A stretch of 64,000 bases of DNA. Origin: Vicingaceae bacterium (GTDB lineage: Bacteria; Bacteroidota; Bacteroidia; Flavobacteriales_E; Vicingaceae). Positions 42,792 through 52,799 of this stretch are shown here, piece after piece. Location of the stretch: positions 868,001-932,000 of the forward strand of contig JAGYIE010000002.1 in the NCBI GenBank assembly GCA_018402765.1, written 5' to 3'. The notes below the pieces were generated by a model, which had not been told where the DNA came from, did not search any database, and was given only the letters and a program-made list of their open reading frames with translations. Every line of letters begins with the position of its first letter. Within the stretch, counting starts at the first letter, position 1. The position numbers and the translations under genes were made by a program.

Positions 42792-43670
42792 ATGTCGCAT
42801 AAAGCAGGATTTGTTAACATCATTGGAAACCCTAATGTTGGAAAATCTACTCTAATGAACGGGTTAGTAGGAGAGAAGATGTCAATTATTACATCTAAAG
42901 CACAAACTACACGTCACCGAATTCTAGGGATTGTAAATCAAGAAGACTACCAAATTGTCTTTTCTGACACTCCTGGAGTGCTAGAACCTAACTATAAGTT
43001 GCACGAAGGGATGATGAAATTCGTTTATTCTGCACTTGAGGATGCAGATGTTTTGTTATTAATTGTTGATGCCTACGATCAAATTATTAAAAATGAGAAA
43101 GTCCTTCGAAGACTAAAGGAAATCGAAGTTCCATTATTGATTGTTGTCAATAAGATTGATTTATTGGATCAAGAGCGATTAGAAGAAACGGTAAGCTTAT
43201 GGAGCGAACAGTTTTCAAAGGCCGAAATTTTGCCAATGTCTGCGCTTCACAAGCAAGGATTAGATACATTGTTGAATAAAATTACTTCTCTATTGCCTGA
43301 GTCAGCTCCTTATTTTGAAAAGGATGCACTGACTGACAAGACGGAGCGATTTTTTATGGCAGAAATAATTCGCGAGAAAATTTTCATGAATTATAAAAAG
43401 GAAATACCGTATTCATGTGAGGTAGTTGTTCATTCATTCAAAGATGAAGAGAATATTGTTCGCATATCTGCAGATATAATGGTTTCAAGAGATTCTCAGA
43501 AGGGAATTTTGATTGGACACCAAGGAAAAATGTTAAAGAAAGTAGGAACCGCAGCGCGTTTAGATATGGAGAAGTTCCTGGATAAGAAAGTGTTTTTAGA
43601 ATTGTATGTGAAGGTAGACCAAGATTGGAGGGACCAAGATTCTAAATTAAAGCGTTACGGCTATTTATAA
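42792..43670 (+). CDS. era: GTPase Era
   Basis: Ribosome-assembly GTPase that binds the 3' end of 16S rRNA. 292 residues: G1 GNPNVGKS (12-19), the switch region with TTRHRI, DTPG, NKID (G4) and SALHK (G5), then a KH domain with GHQGKMLKKVG near residue 245. Usual length and order. It is transcribed divergently from the tRNA-fMet gene and followed by der after 9 bases, an arrangement common in Bacteroidota. Confidence 0.97.
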   Translation: MSHKAGFVNIIGNPNVGKSTLMNGLVGEKMSIITSKAQTTRHRILGIVNQEDYQIVFSDTPGVLEPNYKLHEGMMKFVYSALEDADVLLLIVDAYDQIIKNEKVLRRLKEIEVPLLIVVNKIDLLDQERLEETVSLWSEQFSKAEILPMSALHKQGLDTLLNKITSLLPESAPYFEKDALTDKTERFFMAEIIREKIFMNYKKEIPYSCEVVVHSFKDEENIVRISADIMVSRDSQKGILIGHQGKMLKKVGTAARLDMEKFLDKKVFLELYVKVDQDWRDQDSKLKRYGYL

Positions 43671-43679
43671 GTTGAAATT

Positions 43680-44984
43680 ATGGCAAATATTGTTGCAATT
43701 GTTGGTCGTCCAAATGTTGGAAAATCAACGTTATTTAATCGTATAACAGAAAGTAGAAAGGCGATTGTTGATGAGCAGAGTGGAGTAACTCGTGATCGAC
43801 ATTTTGCAAAAGCGAATTGGTCTGGAAGAGAGTTTACGATTATCGATACTGGTGGTTATATCAGTGGATCAGAAGATATTTTTGAAGGAGAAATTAGAAA
43901 GCAAGTAGAGATATCTATTTCAGAGGCTTCCATTATTTTGTTCGTTGTGGATGTAACTGCAGGGATAACAGATTTAGATGATGTTGTAGCAGGAATGCTA
44001 CGTAAAAGTGGTAAGAAGATATTTGTAATTGCAAATAAGGTTGATAACAACGAGCGTTGGGGAGAGTCTGCAATTTTTCACGCATTTGGTTTAGGTGATC
44101 CATATAATATTTCATCATTAAGCGGAAGTGGTACAGGTGATTTGTTAGACGATGTGATTGCTGAATTTCATGATGGAGATGAAGAAGAAATCGACATTCC
44201 AAAATTTGCTATTGTTGGTAGACCGAATGTGGGTAAATCTTCTTTAGTGAATGCGCTAATTGGTAAAGAACGAAATATTGTGACTGACATAGCCGGAACC
44301 ACTCGCGATGCGTTAGGTACACGTTACAATGCTTTTGGTTTTGATTTTATGCTAACGGATACTGCTGGGCTTCGTAAAAAAGGAAAAGTTGATGAAGATG
44401 TAGAGTTTTATTCAGTTATGCGATCTATTCGTGCGATTGAGAATAGCGATGTTTGTATATTGCTATTTGAGGCTGACAAAGGGGTAATGGCTCAAGACTT
44501 AAATATTTTACAACTCGCTTTGAAGAATAAAAAAGGGCTAGTTATTATGGTCAACAAATGGGATTTGGTGAAAGACAAAGGCACCAATACCATGCGCGAC
44601 TTTAAGAATGCTATTCTAGAAAAGATAGCTCCTTTTAATGATGTGCCGGTGATATTTACTTCGGTTACAGAAAAGCAACGAATTTTAAATGTGTTGGAAG
44701 AGGCAGTTCACGTTTACCAAAATAGAATTCGAAAGATTCCTACCAATAAGCTGAATAAGGTGATGCTTCCGATTATTGAAGCAGTTCCACCTCCTGCAGT
44801 TAAGGGGAAGTATATTAAGATTAAGTTTATCAATATGCTACCTACTTACAAGCCGACTTTTGTATTCTATTGTAATTTGCCACAGTATATTAAGGAATCG
44901 TATAAACGATTTGTAGAGAATAAATTAAGAGAGAATTTTGATTACACTGGTGTGCCGATTCAGTTATTCTTTAGAGAGAAGTAG
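43680..44984 (+). CDS. der: GTPase Der (EngA)
   Basis: Double-GTPase for 50S subunit assembly, 434 residues. Two G domains, each with its own P-loop: GRPNVGKST (8-16) and GRPNVGKSS (about 179-187), matching DTGG / DTAG and NKVD / NKWD motifs, then the C-terminal KH-like domain ([14 protein letters not shown], typical of the family). Ends before a bidirectional terminator shared with metK. Confidence 0.97.
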   Translation: MANIVAIVGRPNVGKSTLFNRITESRKAIVDEQSGVTRDRHFAKANWSGREFTIIDTGGYISGSEDIFEGEIRKQVEISISEASIILFVVDVTAGITDLDDVVAGMLRKSGKKIFVIANKVDNNERWGESAIFHAFGLGDPYNISSLSGSGTGDLLDDVIAEFHDGDEEEIDIPKFAIVGRPNVGKSSLVNALIGKERNIVTDIAGTTRDALGTRYNAFGFDFMLTDTAGLRKKGKVDEDVEFYSVMRSIRAIENSDVCILLFEADKGVMAQDLNILQLALKNKKGLVIMVNKWDLVKDKGTNTMRDFKNAILEKIAPFNDVPVIFTSVTEKQRILNVLEEAVHVYQNRIRKIPTNKLNKVMLPIIEAVPPPAVKGKYIKIKFINMLPTYKPTFVFYCNLPQYIKESYKRFVENKLRENFDYTGVPIQLFFREK

Positions 44985-45070
44985 TCTTCTTTTATAGGCT
45001 CTATATATTGAGCGTTTTGATTATTTCAGCACTAGCTAGAGACAAAATACAAAGAAATTCACTAAAATAA

Positions 45071-45102
45071 AAAATCCATCTTGGCTAGCCAAGATGGATT
45101 TT
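45071..45102. terminator. Bidirectional terminator between der and metK
   Basis: Perfect 16-base palindrome arms AAAATCCATCTTGGCT / AGCCAAGATGGATTTT with no loop base between them; A-tract on one side and T-tract on the other serve both convergent genes. Confidence 0.88.
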
Positions 45103-45124
45103 CTTTGTGTTAAATAGTGGTTTC

Positions 45125-46378
45125 TTATAATCCGAAACCTGCTTTTACTTTATCTAAATAATCTAATTTTTCCCAAGTAAATAGTTCTACTTCCATCGTT
45201 TTGCTCTCTCCATTTGGCTGAGTAAACGTTTTAGTAACTACTTCATTTTCTCTACCCATATGTCCATAAGCGGCAGTTTCGCTGTACATAGGATTTCTTA
45301 ATTTTAGTCTACTTTCAATAGCAGAAGGGCGCATGTCAAAAATTTCAGAAACTTTTTTAGCAATAGCTCCGTCATTCATATCCACTTTTGCAGTACCATA
45401 GGTTTCCACAAAAATACCCATTGGTTCAACTACACCAATTGCATAAGATACTTGTACTAAAATTTCATCTGCAACTCCTGCAGCCACTAAATTTTTAGCA
45501 ATATGACGTGTAGCATAAGCTGCACTTCTATCCACCTTACTTGGATCTTTTCCTGAGAATGCACCACCACCGTGCGCACCTTTACCACCGTAGGTATCAA
45601 CAATAATCTTGCGGCCTGTTAAACCGGTGTCTCCATGTGGGCCACCAATTACGAACTTACCTGTAGGGTTAATGTGGTATTTTATATCGTCATTAAATAG
45701 TGCTTGTAAATCTGCCGATAAATGAGCCTTTACTCGTGGAATTAATATCTCTACGATATCTTTTCTAATTTTAGCTAACATGGTGTCATCATCAGCAAAA
45801 TCGTCATGCTGGGTAGATACAACAATAGCCTCAATACGTTGGGGTGTATTGTCATCAGAATACTCAATAGTTACTTGACTTTTAGCATCTGGTCGTAAAT
45901 ATGGAATATCTTTTTCTTCTCTTCTTAATGCTGCTAATTCTTTTAGAATCAAGTGTGATAGATCCAATGCTAGCGGCATATAGTTTTTGGTCTCATTGGT
46001 CGCATAGCCAAACATCATACCTTGGTCACCGGCACCTTGCTCTTCTTTTGAAGCTCTATCAACTCCTCTGTTAATGTCATCAGATTGCTCGTGTATAGCA
46101 GACAGCACTCCACAAGAGTTGCCATCAAACATGTACTCTCCTTTTGTATAGCCAATTCTATTAATTACATCACGTGCAATTTTTTGAACGTCTAAATAGG
46201 TGTTTGATTTTACTTCACCAGCCAATACTACTTGTCCAGTGGTTACTAAAGTCTCACAAGCCACTTTTGACTCAGGGTCAAAAGCTAAAAAGTTGTCAAT
46301 TAAGGCATCAGAAATCTGATCTGCAACCTTATCAGGGTGTCCCTCTGAAACCGACTCGGATGTAAATAAATATGGCAT
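45125..46378 (-). CDS. metK: S-adenosylmethionine synthetase
   Basis: Makes SAM from methionine and ATP. 417 residues with the family signatures [13 protein letters not shown] (methionine/ATP binding, about 14-26), [10 protein letters not shown] and [19 protein letters not shown]. Length is near the usual 380-420. It works with ahcY (58068) in the methyl cycle but is not linked to it. No SAM riboswitch is visible in the 75 bases upstream. Confidence 0.97.
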   Translation of the reverse strand: MPYLFTSESVSEGHPDKVADQISDALIDNFLAFDPESKVACETLVTTGQVVLAGEVKSNTYLDVQKIARDVINRIGYTKGEYMFDGNSCGVLSAIHEQSDDINRGVDRASKEEQGAGDQGMMFGYATNETKNYMPLALDLSHLILKELAALRREEKDIPYLRPDAKSQVTIEYSDDNTPQRIEAIVVSTQHDDFADDDTMLAKIRKDIVEILIPRVKAHLSADLQALFNDDIKYHINPTGKFVIGGPHGDTGLTGRKIIVDTYGGKGAHGGGAFSGKDPSKVDRSAAYATRHIAKNLVAAGVADEILVQVSYAIGVVEPMGIFVETYGTAKVDMNDGAIAKKVSEIFDMRPSAIESRLKLRNPMYSETAAYGHMGRENEVVTKTFTQPNGESKTMEVELFTWEKLDYLDKVKAGFGL

Positions 46379-46453
46379 TAATTTTTATATTAAATTATTA
46401 AACGGATGCTAAAGTACGAAATGTGCAAGGAATATTAAAAGTACAATTGCAGC

Positions 46454-47365
46454 TTATTTTTGTTTAGTTAATTGTTTGAAAACGTCTTCTAGTTTTTGAT
46501 GCTCTTTCTGTAAAGTAAGAACCGAGGCGCCTTGTTTTACTGCGAAATTGAATAGGTCATTTCTCAAATCTATTGAAGCATCACTTTCTATTTTAAACGT
46601 ATTTTCATCCACTTCAGTTATTTTGGTTACTCCTTCCATTTTTGAAAGCTTATTTTTATCAATACTACCTTCAAATTCTACTGTAATAATAATTTTTTCA
46701 GTTGTGATTGATGTTAATTCTTTAGCAGATTTATTTGCAACCAATTCACCTTTATTGATAATCATTACTCTATCGCAAATTGCTTCTACTTCTTGCATAA
46801 TATGCGTAGAGAGCATAACTGTTTTTTCTTTGCCAACTGTTTTTATCAGATTTCTAATTTCTGTCAATTGGTTGGGGTCTAGGCCTGTAGTTGGTTCATC
46901 TAGAATTAGAACCTTTGGGTCATGAATCAATGCCTGTGCTAGTCCTACACGTTGGCGATAGCCTTTTGAAAGTTCTCCTATTTTTTTATTCTGCTCAACT
47001 TGTAAGCCTACTTTTTCAATTATTTCATCGAGCAACTTCTTCGTTGGTTTTATTTTATGAATTTGAGCCACAAATGAAATGGATTCTCTTACATACATGT
47101 CTAAGTAAAGAGGGTTATGCTCTGGGAGATAACCAATTAAATTTCTCACTCCAAGTGCATCTTCATTAACGTCTATTCCACAAACGCTTACTTTCCCTTC
47201 TGATGCAGGTAAGTAGGTAGTAATGATTTTCATCATTGTAGATTTTCCTGCTCCATTAGGACCCAAGAAACCAACTATTTCACCCGGTTTAACTTCAAAG
47301 CTCACATCGTTTAACGCACGTTGTTTGCCATATAATTTACTTATATTCTCTACCTTTATCGACAT
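46454..47365 (-). CDS. gldA: GldA-type ABC transporter ATPase
   Basis: ATPase of 303 residues: Walker A GPNGAGKS (about 35-42), signature LSKGYRQRVGLAQA, Walker B VLILDEPTTGLD, H-loop STH. Start MSIKVENISKLYGKQRALNDVSF and the C-terminal ~80-residue extension (ITEVDENTFKIES, HQKLEDVFKQLT) match GldA, the ATPase of the GldAFG transporter needed for gliding motility in Flavobacterium. GldF and GldG are not in the window. A function in another ABC-2 exporter cannot be excluded. Confidence 0.85.
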   Translation of the reverse strand: MSIKVENISKLYGKQRALNDVSFEVKPGEIVGFLGPNGAGKSTMMKIITTYLPASEGKVSVCGIDVNEDALGVRNLIGYLPEHNPLYLDMYVRESISFVAQIHKIKPTKKLLDEIIEKVGLQVEQNKKIGELSKGYRQRVGLAQALIHDPKVLILDEPTTGLDPNQLTEIRNLIKTVGKEKTVMLSTHIMQEVEAICDRVMIINKGELVANKSAKELTSITTEKIIITVEFEGSIDKNKLSKMEGVTKITEVDENTFKIESDASIDLRNDLFNFAVKQGASVLTLQKEHQKLEDVFKQLTKQK

Positions 47366-47385
47366 GTTTAAAGCTCATTTATAAA

Positions 47386-47412
47386 GGCCGAATTTACTAA
47401 ATTTAAGCGGCC
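47386..47412. promoter_or_regulatory. Imperfect palindrome between divergent gldA and rsgA
   Basis: GGCCG-AATTTA-C-TAAATT-TAAG-CGGCC: two nested inverted pairs in the 77-base divergent intergenic region. Could be an operator or chance. Confidence 0.25.
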
Positions 47413-47442
47413 GAGTAGTGTTAAAATAATTCAAATAGTAGG

Positions 47443-48375
47443 TTGAAGGGAGTAGTTACAAAATCAACAGGTAGTTGGTATACCGTTAGAGGTGAGGATG
47501 GAGTTAGTTATGATTGCCGATTAAAAGGTAAGTTTCGTACCAAAGGAATTAAAAGTACTAACCCAGTTGCTGTAGGTGATAAGGTGGAATTTAAGTTAGA
47601 AGAAGAGGCCAATGTTATATTTCACTTAGCACAAAGAGAGAATTACATCATTCGTAAATCGATTAATTTATCGAAGCAAACCCACATTATTGCTGCAAAT
47701 GTAGATCAGGCCTTTTTGTTTGTTACGCTAAAATTACCAGAGACTTCGCTAGAATTTATCGATCGTTTTTTAGTGAGTGCAGAGGCTTACCACATTCATG
47801 TGAAATTAATTTTTAATAAAATAGATATTTACGATGAGGAAGAGCTAAAGATGATCCGATTTATCCAGTCTATTTATACCAAAATTGGATACGATAGTTA
47901 TGAAGTATCGGCTGAGAAGCAAATTAATTTGGAGGTTATAGAAGAACTGCTTAAAAATAAAATAACCATGCTTTCAGGCCACTCTGGTGTAGGTAAAAGT
48001 ACCTTGATTAATCAATTAGATCCAGATTTAGATTTGCGGACTTTAGCTATTTCAGAAGCCAATAAATCAGGAATGCACACCACTACTTTTGCAGAAATGC
48101 ATCCCTTAAATTTTGGTGGCGATATTATTGATACCCCCGGAATAAAAGGATTTGGCGTAGTGAATCTAGAAAATGCAGAATTACGAAACTATTTCCCTGA
48201 GATGTACGCGAAACAATCGGAATGTAAATTCAATAATTGTATTCACTTAAATGAACCAGGATGTGCTGTTAAAGAAGCAATAGACAGCAGAGAAATTTCA
48301 ACTACACGATATGCGAGTTATTTAAGCATCATGGAAGATGAGCAAGGAGAAACATATCGAGCAAAAGGGTATTAA
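47443..48375 (+). CDS. rsgA: Ribosome small-subunit GTPase RsgA
   Basis: Circularly permuted GTPase for 30S maturation, 310 residues. The order OB-fold (KGVVTKSTGSWYTVRGEDG), G4 FNKID, G1 GHSGVGKST, G3 DTPGIKGFG and the C-terminal zinc site (CKFNNCIHLNEPGC) is diagnostic. The start is TTG at 47443: the OB-fold homology begins at the first residue and there is no in-frame ATG upstream. Overlaps dtd by one base (TAATG). Confidence 0.96.
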   Translation: MKGVVTKSTGSWYTVRGEDGVSYDCRLKGKFRTKGIKSTNPVAVGDKVEFKLEEEANVIFHLAQRENYIIRKSINLSKQTHIIAANVDQAFLFVTLKLPETSLEFIDRFLVSAEAYHIHVKLIFNKIDIYDEEELKMIRFIQSIYTKIGYDSYEVSAEKQINLEVIEELLKNKITMLSGHSGVGKSTLINQLDPDLDLRTLAISEANKSGMHTTTFAEMHPLNFGGDIIDTPGIKGFGVVNLENAELRNYFPEMYAKQSECKFNNCIHLNEPGCAVKEAIDSREISTTRYASYLSIMEDEQGETYRAKGY

Positions 48376-48827
48376 TGAGAATCGTTTTACAAAAAGTACA
48401 AGAAGCATCTGTCGTAATTGATGGAATTGAAAAATCCAGCATAAAAACAGGTTTACTCTTACTTGTAGGAATCGAATCAGCTGACGATATAACAGATCGA
48501 GATTGGCTCATCCGAAAGGTAATTAATATGCGAATTTTTATCGATTCTGAAGGCGTTATGAATCGCTCTATTAAGGATGTCGATGGTGAAATTATAGTTG
48601 TGAGCCAGTTTACGCTTCATGCGAGTACCAAAAAAGGAAACCGACCATCATACATCAATGCTGCTCCGCCTGAAATGGCCAATGAGCAGTATGAATTATT
48701 TAAAAAAGAAATGCAAGTAGCGTTTGGTAAAGCCATTCAAAGTGGAGAGTTTGGTGCTGATATGAAAGTAAAACTAATCAACGACGGACCTGTTACTATT
48801 CTATTAGATTCAAAAAACAAAGTATAA
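48375..48827 (+). CDS. dtd: D-aminoacyl-tRNA deacylase
   Basis: Removes D-amino acids from mis-charged tRNA. 150 residues with the two active-site motifs SQFTLHA (about 76-82) and NDGPVTI (about 136-142). One-base overlaps on both sides (with rsgA and the pyrophosphohydrolase gene) show a tight three-gene operon. Confidence 0.96.
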   Translation: MRIVLQKVQEASVVIDGIEKSSIKTGLLLLVGIESADDITDRDWLIRKVINMRIFIDSEGVMNRSIKDVDGEIIVVSQFTLHASTKKGNRPSYINAAPPEMANEQYELFKKEMQVAFGKAIQSGEFGADMKVKLINDGPVTILLDSKNKV

Positions 48828-49153
48828 TGACATTAGGAGAAGCTCAGAAAAAAGTAGATGATTGGATAAAGGAATTCGGAGTTCGTTACTTTAACGAACT
48901 AACAAACATGGCCATGCTAACGGAAGAAGTGGGTGAAGTAGCTAGAATAATGGCGCGTGAATACGGCGAACAATCCAAAAAGAAATCTGATGAGGGTAAA
49001 GAGTTGGGCGATGAACTTGCAGATGTTTTATTTGTGCTGGTGTGCATCGCCAATCAGACTGGAATTGATTTACAGGCAGCTTTTGAGAAGAATTTAGCCA
49101 AGAAAACTCAGCGTGATAGCACACGGCACAAGGAGAATGATAAGCTGGGGTAA
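48827..49153 (+). CDS. MazG-like nucleotide pyrophosphohydrolase
   Basis: 108-residue all-alpha NTP-pyrophosphatase with the Mg-binding EExxE/ExxD pattern: LTEEVGEVAR (about 31-40) and ELGDELADVLFVLV (about 61-74). Single-domain form, shorter than full MazG. House-cleaning of noncanonical nucleotides is the family role. Last gene of the rsgA operon, ended by a hairpin. Confidence 0.9.
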   Translation: MTLGEAQKKVDDWIKEFGVRYFNELTNMAMLTEEVGEVARIMAREYGEQSKKKSDEGKELGDELADVLFVLVCIANQTGIDLQAAFEKNLAKKTQRDSTRHKENDKLG

Positions 49154-49167
49154 GATTTTTAGCGCAT

Positions 49168-49207
49168 AAAAAAAGCCGATGACTATTAACTGTTATCGGC
49201 TTTTTTA
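49168..49207. terminator. Terminator between the rsgA operon and atpC
   Basis: AAAAAAGCCGAT / ATCGGCTTTTTT, 12-base stem with a 14-nt loop; usable on both strands by the convergent operons. Confidence 0.85.
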
Positions 49208-49226
49208 TTATTTTTTATCGTAAAAC

Positions 49227-49466
49227 TTACTCAGCTAATACAATAATTTTATCATTTCTTACTTCAACTACTCCGCCATCTACTTCAAAAAATAGCTCTT
49301 TCGTAGAGTTTTCTTCTACTACTTTAATACTTCCTTTTTTAAGCACCGCTACCATAGGAGCATGACGATGTAAAACTCCAAAAGAACCATCAGCTCCAGG
49401 AAAAGAAGCAGACTTTACATCTCCTTTGTAGACTTGTTTGTCTGGTGTTACTATTTCTAATTGCAT
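49227..49466 (-). CDS. atpC: ATP synthase F1 epsilon subunit, short form
   Basis: 79 residues; only the N-terminal ten-stranded beta-sandwich is present (LEIVTPDKQVYKGDV, FPGADGSFGVLHRHAPM, FFEVDGGVVEVRNDKIIVLAE). The C-terminal helical hairpin, which makes the E. coli subunit about 139 residues and acts as an ATPase brake, is missing. Short epsilon is usual in Bacteroidota. Follows atpD by 68 bases; the remaining atp genes are elsewhere. Confidence 0.92.
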   Translation of the reverse strand: MQLEIVTPDKQVYKGDVKSASFPGADGSFGVLHRHAPMVAVLKKGSIKVVEENSTKELFFEVDGGVVEVRNDKIIVLAE

Positions 49467-49534
49467 AAGATCTCTATTTTATACGTTTAAGTAATTGGTC
49501 AGTAGTATAACTACTGACCACATTTACTTTCGTA

Positions 49535-51055
<1,521 letters not shown>

Positions 51056-51107
51056 TTAAAATTTTGTTATTTAAAAATGTAAAATTTCTTTGCCGAAATT
51101 TAGGGTG

Positions 51108-51115
51108 CAAAAGTA
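51108..51115 (-). promoter_or_regulatory. Promoter -7 element of atpD
   Basis: Minus strand TACTTTTG fits TAnnTTTG; a matching TTG about 20 bases upstream is not exact (TTC), so the -33 element is weak. Predicted leader about 50 nt. Confidence 0.45.
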
Positions 51116-51215
51116 AAATAATTATATAGGTTTTGGAAGCATTGTTGATATTTTTATTTTGGTAATTTTGAGTTCCATTATTTATATCGATTTTTTATTA
51201 AACTGAAGGAGTAGA

Positions 51216-52148
51216 GTGGAAGTATATCACGGGATTGATAAATTTAAGAAAATAGCTTACCCTGTGGTAACCACGGGCACTTTTGATGGGGTTCATTTGG
51301 GCCACATGACGATTATAAATCGCTTAAAAGAGGTAGCCAAAAATCAGCAAGGAGAAACAGTGTTATTAACATTTTTTCCTCATCCACGCATGGTTTTGCA
51401 AGAAGATAATGATCTACAATTGCTCAATACCATGGAAGAGAAAATAGGTCTGCTAGAAAAGGCAGGAATTGACCATTTGATTATTCACCCCTTTACGAAA
51501 GAATTTTCTAGACTTACTTCTTTAGAATTTGTTAGAGATTTGATGGTGAATAAAATTGGAACGAAACGTTTGGTTATAGGCTATGATCATCATTTTGGAA
51601 GAAATAGAGAAGGCTCTTTCGAGCATTTAATGGAATTTGGTCCACTTTATGGATTCGATGTAGAAGAGATTCCTGCTCAGGATATAGACAATGTTAACGT
51701 AAGTTCTACAAAAATTAGGAAGTCACTTTTAGAAGGCGATTTAAAAACGGCTAACGAATATTTAACCCATCCTTTTTCAATATCTGGAAAGATAGTTTCT
51801 GGTGCACAAAATGGCCGAAAACTTGGATTTCCTACTGCCAATATTGAGGTAATAGAGCGGTATAAATTAATTCCCGCATATGGTATATATGCTGTTAAAG
51901 TTCAAATAGATCAGCAAATTTTTAATGGTATGTTGAACATAGGAGTTCGACCAACTATAGCTGATGCTGATGGCAAACCTACTATTGAGGTAAATATTTT
52001 TGATTTTAATAAAGATATTTATGGTAAACAAATAAGCGTTCAATTAATAGATCGAATTCGAGCGGAAGAGAAGTTTCCGTCATTAGATGATTTAGTGAAC
52101 CAAATGCATTTGGATAAATTAAGAACGATTGCTATATTAGAAAAATGA
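51216..52148 (+). CDS. ribF: Bifunctional riboflavin kinase/FAD synthetase
   Basis: 310 residues: N-terminal FAD synthetase with TTGTFDGVHLGH (about 19-30) and ISSTxIR-type VSSTKIRKSL, C-terminal riboflavin kinase with GRKLGFPTANIE and NIGVRPT. Start is GTG at 51216, giving the family opening (V/M)EVYHGI. Makes FMN and FAD from riboflavin. Its stop overlaps the start of the LRR gene by four bases (ATGA). Confidence 0.96.
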   Translation: MEVYHGIDKFKKIAYPVVTTGTFDGVHLGHMTIINRLKEVAKNQQGETVLLTFFPHPRMVLQEDNDLQLLNTMEEKIGLLEKAGIDHLIIHPFTKEFSRLTSLEFVRDLMVNKIGTKRLVIGYDHHFGRNREGSFEHLMEFGPLYGFDVEEIPAQDIDNVNVSSTKIRKSLLEGDLKTANEYLTHPFSISGKIVSGAQNGRKLGFPTANIEVIERYKLIPAYGIYAVKVQIDQQIFNGMLNIGVRPTIADADGKPTIEVNIFDFNKDIYGKQISVQLIDRIRAEEKFPSLDDLVNQMHLDKLRTIAILEK

Positions 52149-52735
52149 AAACGATAATTGCATGTGCTTTTGCCTTCTTTCTTTATTTTCAACTTGCCGC
52201 TCAAGGGTTATTTAAAAACCAAGTAGAAGTATATACTTCTATGACTAGGGCGAAAGAAAATCCGCTTTCCGTTATTCACTTAAATTTAAGTCGGCAGAAA
52301 TTTAAAACTGTGCCTGAAGATATAAGCGAATTTAAAAACCTACGCTACCTCGATTTGTCTAACAATCGTCTAGAAGAGTTGCCCAGCTTTATTTTTAGTT
52401 TACCGCAGTTAGAGGAGTTAGATGTTGCGAGTAATAAGCTCTATGATTTGCCTTTTGCAATAGAGAATGCTAAAAACTTGAGAATATTAAAAGCCGGAAA
52501 TAATCCAATTCAAAGTATCCCTTACACAGTAAATGGTGCTTCCAATTTGGAAGAGTTAGACCTAGTGCACACTGAAATTCGAATTTTCCCAAAGGAATTA
52601 TCAGCGTTGAGTTACTTAAAGTTGTTAGAGCTTAGAGGTGTCGATATAGATGATGATCAAAAGGATTTGCTCAAAACTTATTTGCCAAATGCGACGATTT
52701 ACTTCACCAATGGTTGTCATTGCGGGCCATTTTAG
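52145..52735 (+). CDS. Exported leucine-rich-repeat protein
   Basis: 196 residues with signal peptide MKTIIACAFAFFLYFQLAAQ and about five bacterial-type LRRs (LRYLDLSNNRLEELP, LEELDVASNKLYDLP, LRILKAGNNPIQSIP, LEELDLVHTEIRIFP). C-terminal CHCGPF could form a disulfide cap. Translationally coupled to ribF but functionally unrelated to it. It is a shorter relative of the LRR gene at 14029-15726. Role unknown. Confidence 0.85.
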   Translation: MKTIIACAFAFFLYFQLAAQGLFKNQVEVYTSMTRAKENPLSVIHLNLSRQKFKTVPEDISEFKNLRYLDLSNNRLEELPSFIFSLPQLEELDVASNKLYDLPFAIENAKNLRILKAGNNPIQSIPYTVNGASNLEELDLVHTEIRIFPKELSALSYLKLLELRGVDIDDDQKDLLKTYLPNATIYFTNGCHCGPF

Positions 52736-52743
52736 AAAATATA

Positions 52744-52775
52744 AAAGCACTAGAAGAAATGGCTCCTAGTGCTTT
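52744..52775 (+). terminator. Terminator after ribF-LRR operon
   Basis: AAAGCACTAG(AAG) pairs with (CTC)CTAGTGCTTT, followed by AATTTTGG; between convergent genes. Confidence 0.6.
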
Positions 52776-52799
52776 AATTTTGGTTAGCAAGTTACTATG

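Noticed and set aside
46379-46453. SAM riboswitch before metK
   Set aside because: The upstream 75 bases show none of the conserved SAM-I or SAM-II blocks.
46548-46925. Open frame on the plus strand opposite gldA
   Set aside because: Antisense to a conserved ABC ATPase, no start context, low-complexity hydrophobic translation.
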